Assembly: GCA_948567375.1 (NCBI GenBank)
Contig: OX419755.1
Span: 48,613,001-48,677,000, forward strand
From: Lunularia cruciata
Lineage: Eukaryota; Streptophyta; Marchantiopsida; Lunulariales; Lunulariaceae
Reading direction: 5' to 3'
Length of the DNA: 64,000 nucleotides
The position numbers and the translations under genes were made by a program. Each line of letters opens with the position of its first letter. Positions within the stretch are counted from its first letter, which is position 1. The notes under the pieces are model-generated. The model had not been told where the DNA came from and made no database searches. It saw nothing but the letters and a program-made list of their open reading frames with translations. Positions 22,822-32,716 of the stretch are shown piece after piece.

Positions 22822-25398
22822 ATGTCAAACAATTTTCCTTTGCCGTTGAGAAGTCGTCCTGCAGGTGATTGTGGGAGGGGAAGTAGAGTTGGAGACGTGC
22901 TAGTGTGTAAGGGAGAAGTCGCAAGAGTGAAACCGAGAGACAGTGAGAAAGCAGGAGAGATGGGAGGAGGAAAGAAGAACTCCAAATTTGCCATGAGGAA
23001 TCATGCAATTTGGAGGTTGGATGTAATTGCAAGAATAAAAGTCTTGAGCCGACTTCGGATTACATTCTTGGCATGGAACTAGAATGTTAGTTTTCCAGGT
23101 TTCATGACTGAGATCATCAAGAGCAAGTGTCTTGATGGATCCAAGGAAGAAGGGAAGAGAGGAAATCCGGCTCGCTGGACAGAGTTGGATTGGAAATTAG
23201 TACTCGTGAAGGAAGCAAGCACGGAGCAGGGTGCCACATTCTTGAGGAAGGGAGAGATAGTCGAGGAAACCCAAGAAGTGAGGGATGCATTCTCATCAAA
23301 GCGGACAAAGAATGGGTACAAAGTCAAGAGCTACAAAGATCCTATCAAGAGGGGAATTGTGAGTGCTCTAATGGCAATCCTGAAGCCGGAGAGAACAACC
23401 TATGTGATGAAACACCAAGTGGTGTTCTTTCACAAATTGTTTGTAGGAGAACCAATTAATTGGGCAAGGTGTTTCCATGGGAGAATGTGACAAATGGTGT
23501 GGAATCTGCGGGATAAGTTGCCTCCACATTACATCGTGCCATTTGCAGCCCATTTCTACCTTGGGTTGAATTTGCTGAACTTGACGGAGCAAACTCGGAT
23601 GGTGTCGCATTTCCATCCTGATTTGAGAAGGGAAGTCAACATAGAGGAGCAGTAGTACATCTTACAAATCAGAAGCACCAACAAGTACTACAAGAAGATG
23701 TGGAAGAATGTGGAGATAGAAGTGAGTACTCCAAAATTGAAGAAGCAAAGTCGGCAAGGCAAAGCTGAAGGTAAGACGAAACCTCGGAAGACAAGAAGAG
23801 GAAACCCGAGGCAAGGCATGGTGGTGATCGAGTCGGAAGATGAAGACTCGAAAGGTGAAGCCGAGCACAAGACCAAAGACTTGGAACACGAGGAGGAGCC
23901 CGAGCTAACGCTATAAAGTGGAGATACCAATAGCAACATCAATGAGGGTGGAGAAATGACATTGGTGCCAGTTGCTGTAGAGGAGGAAGAAGAACTGTAG
24001 GCAGAAACCAAGGCCGAGGACAACACAAAGTTGGAAGATGAGGTACCCGAGGCCGAAGAGAAGAAGATCGCAGTTCAGAGGGGAGTCCGCTTGAGACACA
24101 AGGCAAAGTGTGATGCAAGTCCAAGTAACGTGAAAGAAGAAATAAATGAAAGCTCGGGAAGCAAGGCGTCATTTCCGATACGAAGATGGCAGAGAAGAAG
24201 GCAAGTATCAGATGAACACGAAGTACAAAGGGAAGTTGCTACGCAAGAAGAGGTAGTAACAAGCGATGGAGTCGAGTACCTGCGGGAGGTGGTGTGTCCT
24301 CTGTTGGTGAAGTTAGAACACAAGAAGAAGGAGATGCAATCAAAGTGTCCGGAGGTGAAGACTGTGTTGCAGGTCTTAGCACGGTTAGAAGAAGAGAACT
24401 TGGAGTTGAAGAAAATCATAACCCGAGGTGAGGAGGAAAGTGAAGTACTGCGAGCAGAGGCAGTAGTGAAGACTCGGGTAATTGAAGACCTGAAGAGAGA
24501 AGTGAGATATCAAGAAGAGCTTGTTAAGAAGAGTGACATAGCAAGGGAAAGGCAAGTAGCAAAATATGAGATCTTGAAGCAGCAGTTTGCTGATTCAAGA
24601 GTAGAACTTATCCATGCTATGGTGAGAGTAGCAGCAAAGGATCAAGAGCTTGATAGGGTGATGGAGAGTGTAGAAGAGAAGAAGCAACTCTGGCAAAGAG
24701 AGTTAGCAACACGATATAGGGAAGAAGAGAGATTATGAGAGTTACTTCGTAATCAGGAGGAGAAGGTTGTACAGAAGGAGAAGGAGAAGGAAATGGTGAA
24801 AGCCGAGTTCAAAGCAGAGTTGGCAATGTATAGGGAGGATTGGCTTGCAGATCAAGAGCGAGAAAGAAAAATGCGATTGGAGCCGTTGAAGGAGATAGTC
24901 CTCAGGATGAACGTGATGCTAAGTACAAAGGCCAGTGTTCAAATTGAAGAGACAAGGCTGCACGAGTTGAAATTGTTGGTGCAAGAGACGAGGTGAAGAT
25001 AGGCAAAAGATACAGATTTGAATGCACTGCTGATAAGTCTCAAGACTCGTGTAGATAGGAAGATCTTAGAGGTAGAAGACAATATTGCGATTAGATTAGA
25101 CTTAGTAAAATTGGAGATAGAAAAACTTTGGAAAGATGTCAGAGCAAAACCCGAAGTAGATAACATAGGAGTGCAGATGTCTTCAGAGTTACCATCGGAG
25201 ACATTAGAGAAGAGTGGGTTGAGAGATGAAGGTTTAGAAGGGTTACCTACTAGCAGAATTTCAGATCAAGAAAGAGAATTGCTGGATCTAGTAGAAGAAG
25301 TAGAAGATATGAAACCCGAGGACAGAGTAGTAGGAAGTAAGATTACTTCGAGTTTGGGTTTGAAAGCCAATGATGAAGTAGACATTGGATTGGATTAG
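22822..25398 (+). pseudogene. Giant-LTR ORF, copy B (859 codons, eight point stops, no frameshift)
   Basis: One plus frame runs from ATG 22822 to the terminal TAG at 25396. Stops lie at 23080 (TAG), 23488 (TGA), 23653 (TAG), 23914 (TAA), 23998 (TAG), 24736 (TGA), 24994 (TGA) and 25000 (TAG). All but the first are positions where other copies have CGA, CAG or CAA. The TAG at 23080 is shared with copies in E3 and the old LTR. A second start, MTEIIKSKC at 23104, follows it by 21 nt. The domain layout is as in copy A: basic N-terminus, conserved middle (KPERTTYVMKHQ, PPHYIVPFAAHFYLGLN), acidic Ser-rich stretch, coiled coil (about 24290-25000), acidic tail. Function unknown. Confidence 0.8.
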
Positions 25399-26198
25399 TA
25401 ACAATTTTGAGATTTGAAGAGGCAAATATGAAGAGGTGCATTGACATTTTGGATTTGCAGGTTAAAAAAGTTGTTGTAGAACGGTATAGTTGTTAGAACT
25501 GTTGATTTGTTCACTACTTAAGAGTGGCATTTGCAATATCATGTTGTTTAGTGCTCATAATTTTTGAGAATAGATAAAGCAAAGTGTTGTGAAGCAGTGC
25601 TCGTCGCTTAAGCTTGATTCCGAGTATCAACGTTGTAATTGTGTTTGTGAGTGTTTGGAGAAATTTGAAGTGCAAGTCAGTGTGCTTGTTGGATATTGGA
25701 TTCTGCAGCCTTGATCTTCATTCTGTGTGTTTGATCCTGAGTGAAGTGCAATCGGAGCAATGCCTTGATAGATCTGAGAGGAATTGTAGTGTTGGTAGTA
25801 TTTTTCATTTTTGAATGCAATGCAAGGTTGATGTGAAGCAATTTTGATCAAGGAAGTTGTGCCTTCAGTGGAGTGGTGGAACACAATTCTGAGGTGAAGT
25901 CATTTTGCAGTGAAGTGCCATTTTTGGGAGAGCCTGAATCATCACAATCAAGATTGTTTGGAAAGATATGTTGGAGTTGTGATTAAGAAGTGTGAATTTG
26001 TGACAAGACTGCAAATTAGTGCTTGTTACTATCTTCTGGGTGTGGTTTCTACCTGAGAGACTAAAGAAGAAATCAAGAAAAACTACATTGTTACTGTTTG
26101 ACTTTGTATTTAGAAATTTCTGACTCATATCTCTGCAGGAACAAACTTTACTTACCCAATTACCGCAAAAGTGATATTTGCTGGGTTGTCACACAAAG

Positions 26199-26252
26199 GA
26201 AGATGTACACAAAAATGCCTTTCAAACAACAAGGTATGGTCACTTTGAGTAT
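26199..26252 (+). pseudogene. E1 RT sliver between LTR B and E2
   Basis: GAAGATGTACACAAAAATGCC to TTTGAGTAT matches E4 40422-40485 (EDVYKTAF...HFEY). It shows that LTR B and E2 entered the same RT gene about 55 bp apart. E1 resumes after E2 at 52716. Confidence 0.85.
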
Positions 26253-26944
26253 TGTAACACCCATTTGTACATGTGTGTGGTATTGTGATATTTAGCTTAG
26301 TATAACAAGTACTTGAGAGATATTATTTATATAGAGAAAGGATGGTTCTACATTAGTCATGATTGGCTAAAGCTACTCATAGCTAAGATAGAGGGGATCT
26401 TACTTTAGAGGAAGTAGAAAAGATGAGCACCACTATTTTTAATTCTAGTGTGTTGACTTGATATTATTCTTAGGTGTTTGGCTTTGAGGAAAGAGTTGAG
26501 AACTCTTGGGCCCGCAAGTCTTTTTGTTTTGGATTCTTCTATAGTCCAAGGATAGCCTATGTGAAGGAATCCTTGACTTAGTTGTTGGGCCAAGATAAGA
26601 TCACATGCTTAGTGGAATATGCCCATGTGGATGGATATTCCTTCATACTTTTTGACTTTACTTGACTTTTAGTCTAGTAACTTGAGTTACTTTGGTAAAT
26701 AGTAACTTTAGTGCATAACTATTTCACAAGTATGTAAACAAGGGATGAGGAGGTACTCATCATCCTTTCATTTGCAACTATCTCTCTCTCTCATTGAGTT
26801 CTCTAATGAGCAATGTCTTGAGTGTTGTAGTGTTAGCCTTGGTAGAGTATGATAGAGTTGGGGTTCCTTGCCTTCTTAGTCCATGGTGCGCTACCATAGT
26901 AGCTATTAGAGGTTCATCTTGAGTGAGAGACAGGCCGGCTCACA
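26253..26944 (+). repeat. 5' LTR of E2 (family M)
   Basis: TGTAACACCC...CCGGCTCACA, 692 bp, highly similar to the 3' LTR at 52026-52715. A candidate TATA region is TATGTAAACAAGG near 26733, which reads TATATAAAC in the solo copy at 57360. A CT-repeat follows (about 26781-26794). Confidence 0.94.
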
Positions 26945-26948
26945 TTTT

Positions 26949-26967
26949 TGGTTCTGTTGTCGGGACC
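26949..26967 (+). other. Primer-binding site of E2
   Basis: TGGTTCTGTTGTCGGGACC starts 5 nt after the LTR end. The gag-only copy has TAGTTCCGTTGTCGGGACC. It is not the initiator-Met site used by family C, nor the TGGCGCC site of family G. Confidence 0.75.
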
Positions 26968-27643
26968 TCTCTAGAAGGCAAGATAATATTCCGTGTTCAA
27001 TTCGACATTAGGCATAAGGAGGCTATGAGAGCTCACTTGGAGAGAACTTTAAGGGAGAAGAGGGATGAACTTATGTTACAGAACTTGGACCCATTTGTAT
27101 ACCTTTTAGTTCATTATGATGTATTTGAGGTGATTTTGTACATCTTGTACACATGAGAGGATTTGGAGAGCTTGTGTGAGGTGGATTGCAGATTTTGGGG
27201 ATTAAGATGATTTTGGGCAAAATCTCAAGTTTGAGATTTGGACTTGAAATTTCTATATATGATAGCTTGGGTTTTCTTCTTGTTATTACACTTGAATTTA
27301 TTTTGAGAGCTACTATGCACACTAGGCTAGAATTTTTGAAAGTTGATAGGGTAAATTGCTCTCGTAACTACATGTTCTATGGAAAATTGTATAGAGTCTG
27401 CCATTTCTTCAATTTTCAATGGATTGTCTTGAAAAGTTCCAAGAAAATTCAGTGCATTGTATCCTACCCGCTGACACAAAAATTAGAGAGATATAATTCT
27501 TGCAAAAGGAGTTAAGAGTTTTTGATGTGAGTGGGGTGATTTTTAGACCAAATCTGAAATATGTGTGCTGAATAAAAAGGTGTCTTAGCCAAATGGCTCA
27601 ATGAAAAGCTCTGAAATTTGGCAAGAAAGAACACCTTAGAGTT
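26968..27643 (+). other. 5' leader of E2
   Basis: Non-coding leader colinear with 10906-11582. Short open stretches (26923-27156, 27186-27515) are not kept in both copies, so I do not call them genes. Confidence 0.6.
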
Positions 27644-28274
27644 GTGATAAAGTTTGAAAAATTTAAGGGGATTGTGACATACCAATTGAGAAATTTGAGT
27701 GACATTGTGAAGAAGGGTCAATTTTGCAGAGTTGAGATCTCATGCATGAGGAGTGTGGGAGCAACAAAAAGCATGTTTGAGTATTTAGACTCATCTTGGG
27801 AACATGGAAGGTCACCAATAGTGGAAATTGAGGATATGCAAGGTTCCTCAAGGGTTTGAGGTGATTATAGGGGTGGATTTGAGGAAAAGAGAGTTTAGAA
27901 TAATTTGAAGAGAGTGTTAAGAGAATCCAAAAACCTACACCACTTGGAGAAAAGAGTGAGTCTAAGTGCTTTCTATGTGGAGAGAAGGGACGTAAGGCAA
28001 GTTCATGTCCATTGACTTTTGAGAGCAAGAGATTGAGGGAAGGAGAGGCTTACTTGACTTGGGTTTGCATGTTGGATCTTCTTCACCAAGATGGGGAGGG
28101 AGAAGATCTAAGACCAAGGAGTTGTGTGAGGTTTGTGGAGCTGAAGGACTTCCAAAAGGATATGCATGTAGTGGAGTAAAAGCAATTTTAGAGATCTTGG
28201 TGAAGGTTCTTGGAAAGATCCTTAGTACAACTACAGAAATACTATCACCTTCATTAGCTAATTCTCAAGATTAG
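27644..28274 (+). pseudogene. ORF0 (zinc-knuckle ORF) of E2, broken
   Basis: It starts IKFEKFKGIVTYQLRNL and ends with KELCEVCGAEGLPKGYACSG and SLANSQD, matching the intact ORF at 10375-10905. An insertion of about 120 nt near 27735-27850 and at least one frameshift interrupt it. The CX2CX4HX4C knuckle region survives around 27958-28010 in another frame. The second cluster has lost its His (PKGYAC against PKRHEC). Not functional here. Confidence 0.75.
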
Positions 28275-28507
28275 TGATGGAGATAATCTTTCAACTTATG
28301 GATAAACTATCCATGAGAGTTCAATTAATATGCACTCTAGGATTTGATGTTGCTCTAGAAATCTTAGATTAACCTGAACCTTTTGTGTTCCCTAGGGTGG
28401 ATTACTATCAAATGGTGTTAGTATCATATATACTCTATTAATTATAGAGAGAGAAAAAAAGAAAAAAGAAAAAAGTTGAAAGAAAAGAAAGATAGTGAGG
28501 AGTTAAG

Positions 28508-29638
28508 ATGGGGAAACTTCTAGTTTTCTTTGGCAAGGATGGAGAAGATGTGGAGGACTTTGTGAGAGACTTCAAGAGAGCTTTCATAGAAAAGAAAATA
28601 AGAAGACTAAGAATGAGTGGGCATCATTATTACCAAATTTCTTTGAGGATGCAACACTTACATGGTATGAGTCAGAATACAAAAAGAGAGAGAGAGGAGA
28701 GATGGGCAAGAAAGGTCTTGGGAGAGTTTGACTTAACACTCATTGGGAGCTTTCTTCCCAATGAGAGTTATCAGAGATTGATTAGTGAGGTTACCTTTCT
28801 CAAGCAAGGAGATGGAGAGAAAATGAGAATCTATGTGGAAAGAGTGAAAAAGTTAAAATCCAGATTTTGCATAGTGTTGAGGAAGGGTGGGGATGATGTG
28901 GAGACTACTATGATTGGCATAGGAGCCATGCTCACCAAGAATTTTGTGGGAGGGTTGAGACCACAAATTAGAAGCAAGGTGAGATATGAGAAACCTTCTT
29001 CCAAGGTTGAAGCTATCAAGATCACAATTCGTATGGAGGAGAGTTTGGAAGGGGATGAGAGTGATTTGGTGGTAAAAGAGTTTGTACATCCTCCTCAAGG
29101 TTACAAGTATGGTGAAACTTCTGATACTTTGGTGGCAAAGGTTGTACCACAAGTAGTAGTTGCTCCAGTTCTTGAACCCCTACCAAATGATCCACTTCAA
29201 ACCATCACTGAACAACTTGCAAATCTCAAGATCAATGTAGTGCAACTATGGGAGAAGAGAGAAGTGGATCTGAATGTAGGGAGAAGGCCTAGGAGTTATG
29301 GAAACTATCCATATAGAGAAGGCCAACCAACTAACAATTTCAATGATAGAAATTGTTTTGGTTGTGGAGGAAGATGCCATATCCAAAGAGATTGTCCAAA
29401 TTCCACTTACCATGGAGGTTATGAGGGAGCCAGTAGAGAGAAAGAGGGAGGAAGTGAAACCCAAGTGGCTCCTAATCCAAATAAAGGTAAGGAGATAGCA
29501 TTCATAGATGTGGATGAGAGGAAGTATGAGAAGGAGGAGTGCTCAAACTCCAAAGGTCTTCATTTGGATCTTTTGGCACAAGAAAAAGAGAGCTCATTTT
29601 GCAAAGGATGTGCATTCTTCTCAAGGATTTACTCCTAG
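28508..29638 (+). CDS. gag of E2 (376 aa)
   Basis: An open frame from the ATG matching the gag-only copy. The core holds FVRDFKRAF near residue 19, SEVTFLKQGDGEKMRIYVER near 93, and FVGGLRPQIRSKVRYEKP near 146. A CCHC knuckle CFGCGGRCHIQRDC lies near residues 284-297. Residues about 30-65 are in a shifted frame relative to the other copy (two compensating indels), so DATLTWYE is lost there. The C-terminus is Lys/Glu-rich. A purine-rich tract (28444-28500) precedes the ATG. It is open but probably impaired in the capsid core. Confidence 0.8.
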   Translation: MGKLLVFFGKDGEDVEDFVRDFKRAFIEKKIRRLRMSGHHYYQISLRMQHLHGMSQNTKREREERWARKVLGEFDLTLIGSFLPNESYQRLISEVTFLKQGDGEKMRIYVERVKKLKSRFCIVLRKGGDDVETTMIGIGAMLTKNFVGGLRPQIRSKVRYEKPSSKVEAIKITIRMEESLEGDESDLVVKEFVHPPQGYKYGETSDTLVAKVVPQVVVAPVLEPLPNDPLQTITEQLANLKINVVQLWEKREVDLNVGRRPRSYGNYPYREGQPTNNFNDRNCFGCGGRCHIQRDCPNSTYHGGYEGASREKEGGSETQVAPNPNKGKEIAFIDVDERKYEKEECSNSKGLHLDLLAQEKESSFCKGCAFFSRIYS

Positions 29639-30610
29639 CCAAGATACTCTTATGCCTACTAGGAGCACTTGCACAAGCACTTCAACACCATCAACAACAA
29701 AGACTCCAAGGAAGAAGTTGGGGATGGAAGAATTCTTGATCTCAAAACAACAATGGAACTACAATGTCTTGGAAGATGTTGGTAATCACAAGGCTAACAT
29801 CATAGTGAGCCAATTGATTGCTTTGAATCCTACTTTGAGAAAGGAGCTTAGAGGTGGTTTGAGTTTTACAAGGAGCAAGAGGAAGAAGAAAGCAAAAGCT
29901 TTAATATCAATGGGGGTGGTGGATGCTAAAACAGTACCATGGGAGGCTAGTGAATATGCCTCCAAGATTGATGTGAGAGTGAATGATCACAACATCAAGG
30001 ATGCATTGGTTAATGAGGATCAACAGTGAATGCTATATCAGAAAGGTTGATGAAGAAGTTGGGTATGATACCCTCAAGACCTTCAACATTTGTGGTGAGC
30101 ATGGAAAACAAGCAACAAGTTTGACCAATAGGGGTGATGGATAAAGTGGTAGTTTCAGTTATGAGAGTTCAAAATCTCACGACTTTCCAAGTCTTGAAGG
30201 ATTCAAGCTATGACTTACTTCTTGGGAGGCCATGATTGAGAGCATCATGCACAACTGATTGATGGCACAAAGGGTACTTGAGGATTGAGCCATCAAACCA
30301 TAGAGTCACAGTTCCTATGACTAACACCACCAACACTTCACATTCAGATACACCATCTTCTGATTATTGGGAATCAGATTTTGAAGAAGGAGCTTTAGGT
30401 GTGGACACAAGTATGGAAGAAGAGACTTCTATGGAAGAGGATAAATCTAAATCTGATTCAGATGTGTATCCCTTGTGTGCTATGGATTTTGCACCTAAGC
30501 CAAAGGTTTTGAAGGACCCAGATAAATTACCATTGACACTTGAGGAGATAGAGAGGAGGTTATATACTCTCAAGTATTGCCCAAATGTTACCAAAGAGGA
30601 AAAGATTTGA
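29639..30610 (+). pseudogene. Protease region and linker of E2
   Basis: Open pieces at 29739-30029 and 30278-30610. The first ends IDVRVNDHNIKDALVNEDQQ, which sits where a retropepsin strand with D-S/T-G is expected but lacks it. The second is a Ser/Thr/Asp/Glu-rich linker ending LTLEEIERRLYTLKYCPN, just ahead of RT. Several stops lie between them (30030-30270). Non-functional. Confidence 0.65.
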
Positions 30611-31790
30611 GGAGATTTTTTGCAAGTTTATCCATGTGTTTGCTTTTAATTACAAGGATTTAAAGGAAGTCACTTTGGAGGAGCACAAAATAGAGGTGGA
30701 GTCACATGCAAGACCAATCTGCCAAAAGCAACATCACATTAGCCCACCAATATCTTTGGTTGTGAAGGAGGAGATTGATAAGGTCAAGGAGACCGGATTT
30801 ATCTTTGAGGTGTAGAATTCAAAATGAGTGTCTCCAGTTGTCATTATGAAGAAAAAGAATGACAAGCTTTGGGTATATGTGGATTACAAGAAGCTCAACG
30901 TTGTTACCAAGAAGGACTACTACCCATTGCCATCCATTGATGAGATCTTGGAGCAGGTTGTAGGTCATGAGAGGTACAATTTTGGAGATGGTTATAACAG
31001 ATATTACCAAATCAAGATTGCACCAGAGCATCAACAACTCACCACATTCACCACACCTTGGGGAACTTATGCTTTCAAGGTCATACCTTTTGGGCTTTGC
31101 AATGCTCCAGCCACATTCCAACGGTTGTCATGAACAAGGTATTTGAACCTTTCATTGGGAAATTTGTGAGAGACTTCATTGATGACTTTTGTGTCTATGG
31201 GAGCAAGGAGGAGCACTTTGAGCACCTAATGAAGGGCTTGAAATGCTTGGATGAAGCAATGCATCACTCAACCCGGAGAAGTGAATTTTTGGATGTGAAA
31301 AAGATCTACTTTTAGGGCACATCATCTCCAAGGATAGAATAGCAGTTGATCTTGAGAAGATGAGGAAAATCTCAGAACTTCTATTCCCTTCAAGCTTGAC
31401 AAAGTTATGCCAATTCTTGGCGATGGTGGGGTATTATAGGAGGTTCATCTTCTCATTTTCCAAAAGGCTTATGCATTGACCATCTACATGAAGAAGGGTG
31501 TAGATTACATGGTGATTTTGGAGGACAAGGAGGCTTTCAAAGCTTCTGAGGAGCTCAAGCAATTCCTTGTTGAAGCTCCAATTCTTGCTAAACCTGATTG
31601 GAGTAGGCCTTTCATCCTCTACACTAATGCTTCTAATGTAGCTATAGGATGCACTCTTAGTCAATTAGACCAAGATGTGTATGATCATCCAATAGCTTAT
31701 GCTAGTAGGCAGATGGTTTCAATAGAAAAACTACTCTGTCACAGAGAGAGAAGGGTTGGTAGTGATCTTTGGTCTCAAGAAGTTTAGACA
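30611..31790 (+). pseudogene. RT and RNase H of E2, frameshifted
   Basis: RT is seen at 30828-31133 (VVIMKKKNDKLWVYVDYKKLN, TFTTPWGTYAF, PFGLCNAPATFQ) and 31058-31315 with catalytic FIDDFCVYG. RNase H begins at 31476-31787 with FILYTNASNVAIGCTLSQ, where the first catalytic Asp (usually TDAS) is Asn. Frame changes separate the pieces, and the rest of RNase H is cut short. Order and motifs are clear; activity is not expected. Confidence 0.85.
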
Positions 31791-32711
31791 CTATTTGATT
31801 GGAGGGAAAGCCACCATTGGCTGATTTGTTATCTAGGGCCTATGATCATGATAGAGATGAGCCAGTGGATGATTCCTTCCCGGATGAGGAGCTCATGACA
31901 ATCTCAGTCACTCAAGAGGTTCCAATGGAGTATAAGGAGATTGTGGATTTTGTGACAAGAGGTAACTATCTAGAAGGGATGTATGCTAGGGAGAGGAAGC
32001 CCCTTGCAACAAGATCTAAGACGTTACACAATGGTGGAGGATATTCTTTTTTACCAAGGAGTAGATGGTCTACTTTGAAGAGTAGTGTGAAGCATCACTA
32101 CAACCATGCTATGATATTTCTCTATCACACATAGAGTAGCTACACCCTATAAGCTAAATTCCAATGGCTTGGCAGAGAGAACCAATTAGACGTTGTGCAT
32201 GATGTTTGCCTAAGATGCAAAAATGGAGAGGGCTAAATATCATTAAGGCAAGAGGATTCATACAGTTTTGTAGGAATATAAGACAACTATGAAGACTTCC
32301 ACCGGATATTCTCCATTTCAATTGGTATATGGTATTGAGTCTACCTTACATATTTACTTTGATCTTCCTACCTTCCAAAGCATTCATAGGAGATTGAAGA
32401 AAGCACAAGGAGGTGATGCAGAGAAGTCAAGGAAGGATCAACTCATGGAGTTGGAAGAGGCAAGAGCAATTGCTATGGTTCGAGTGGAGCAAACCCAAAG
32501 GAAACAAAAGGAGAGCTATGACAAGAGGCAAGGAAAGAAGAAGGTGGAGCCTTTCAAAGAAGGTGATTGGGTAATGTTGTTTGATTCTATTCAATTCAAG
32601 AGAGTGCAAAAGAAGTTTTTGCTTAAGTACTTTGGACCTTTTACAGTGGAGAAGGTGTAGGGCAATTACACTTATGATCTCAAGGAGTTGGGAGGAAGAA
32701 AATTTGATAGG
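31791..32711 (+). pseudogene. Integrase remnant of E2, core deleted
   Basis: 31799-32134 holds the post-RNase H linker (PPLADLLSRAYDHDRDEP). Then only the integrase C-terminal part is present: 32289-32660 with TGYSPFQLVYGIEST, VEPFKEGDWVMLFDS and KYFGPFTVEKV (GPY/F module). The zinc-binding domain and catalytic DDE core are missing or unrecognisable in 32135-32288. E3 is inserted at 32717, and the last bases of the gene continue at 51944. Confidence 0.8.
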
Positions 32712-32716
32712 ATTAA

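Larger units (their letters stand above)
22409..26193 (+). repeat. Solo giant LTR B (family G), TSD CAAAG
   Basis: TGTGGTGCCCAC...GTTGTCACA, 3785 bp, flanked by CAAAG at 22404-22408 and 26194-26198. It is inserted in the RT of E1 in the orientation opposite to LTR A. It is colinear over its whole length with the reverse complement of A. It has no internal element sequence and carries the LTR ORF in plus orientation. Confidence 0.96.

Noticed and set aside
26781-26796. CT microsatellite in family M LTRs (also 52553-52566)
   Set aside because: A simple repeat inside the LTR with slight length differences; nothing beyond ordinary slippage.
27186-27515. ORF of 109 codons in the E2 leader
   Set aside because: The gag-only relative has stops in the matching stretch (11137-11450) and no shared reading, so it is not supported as a gene.
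28421-28505. CTCTATTAATTATAGAG inverted repeat and purine tract before E2 gag as a regulatory hairpin
   Set aside because: A similar short pairing exists at 10190-10215 in the relative, but the stem is weak and A/T-rich; I cannot tell it from chance.
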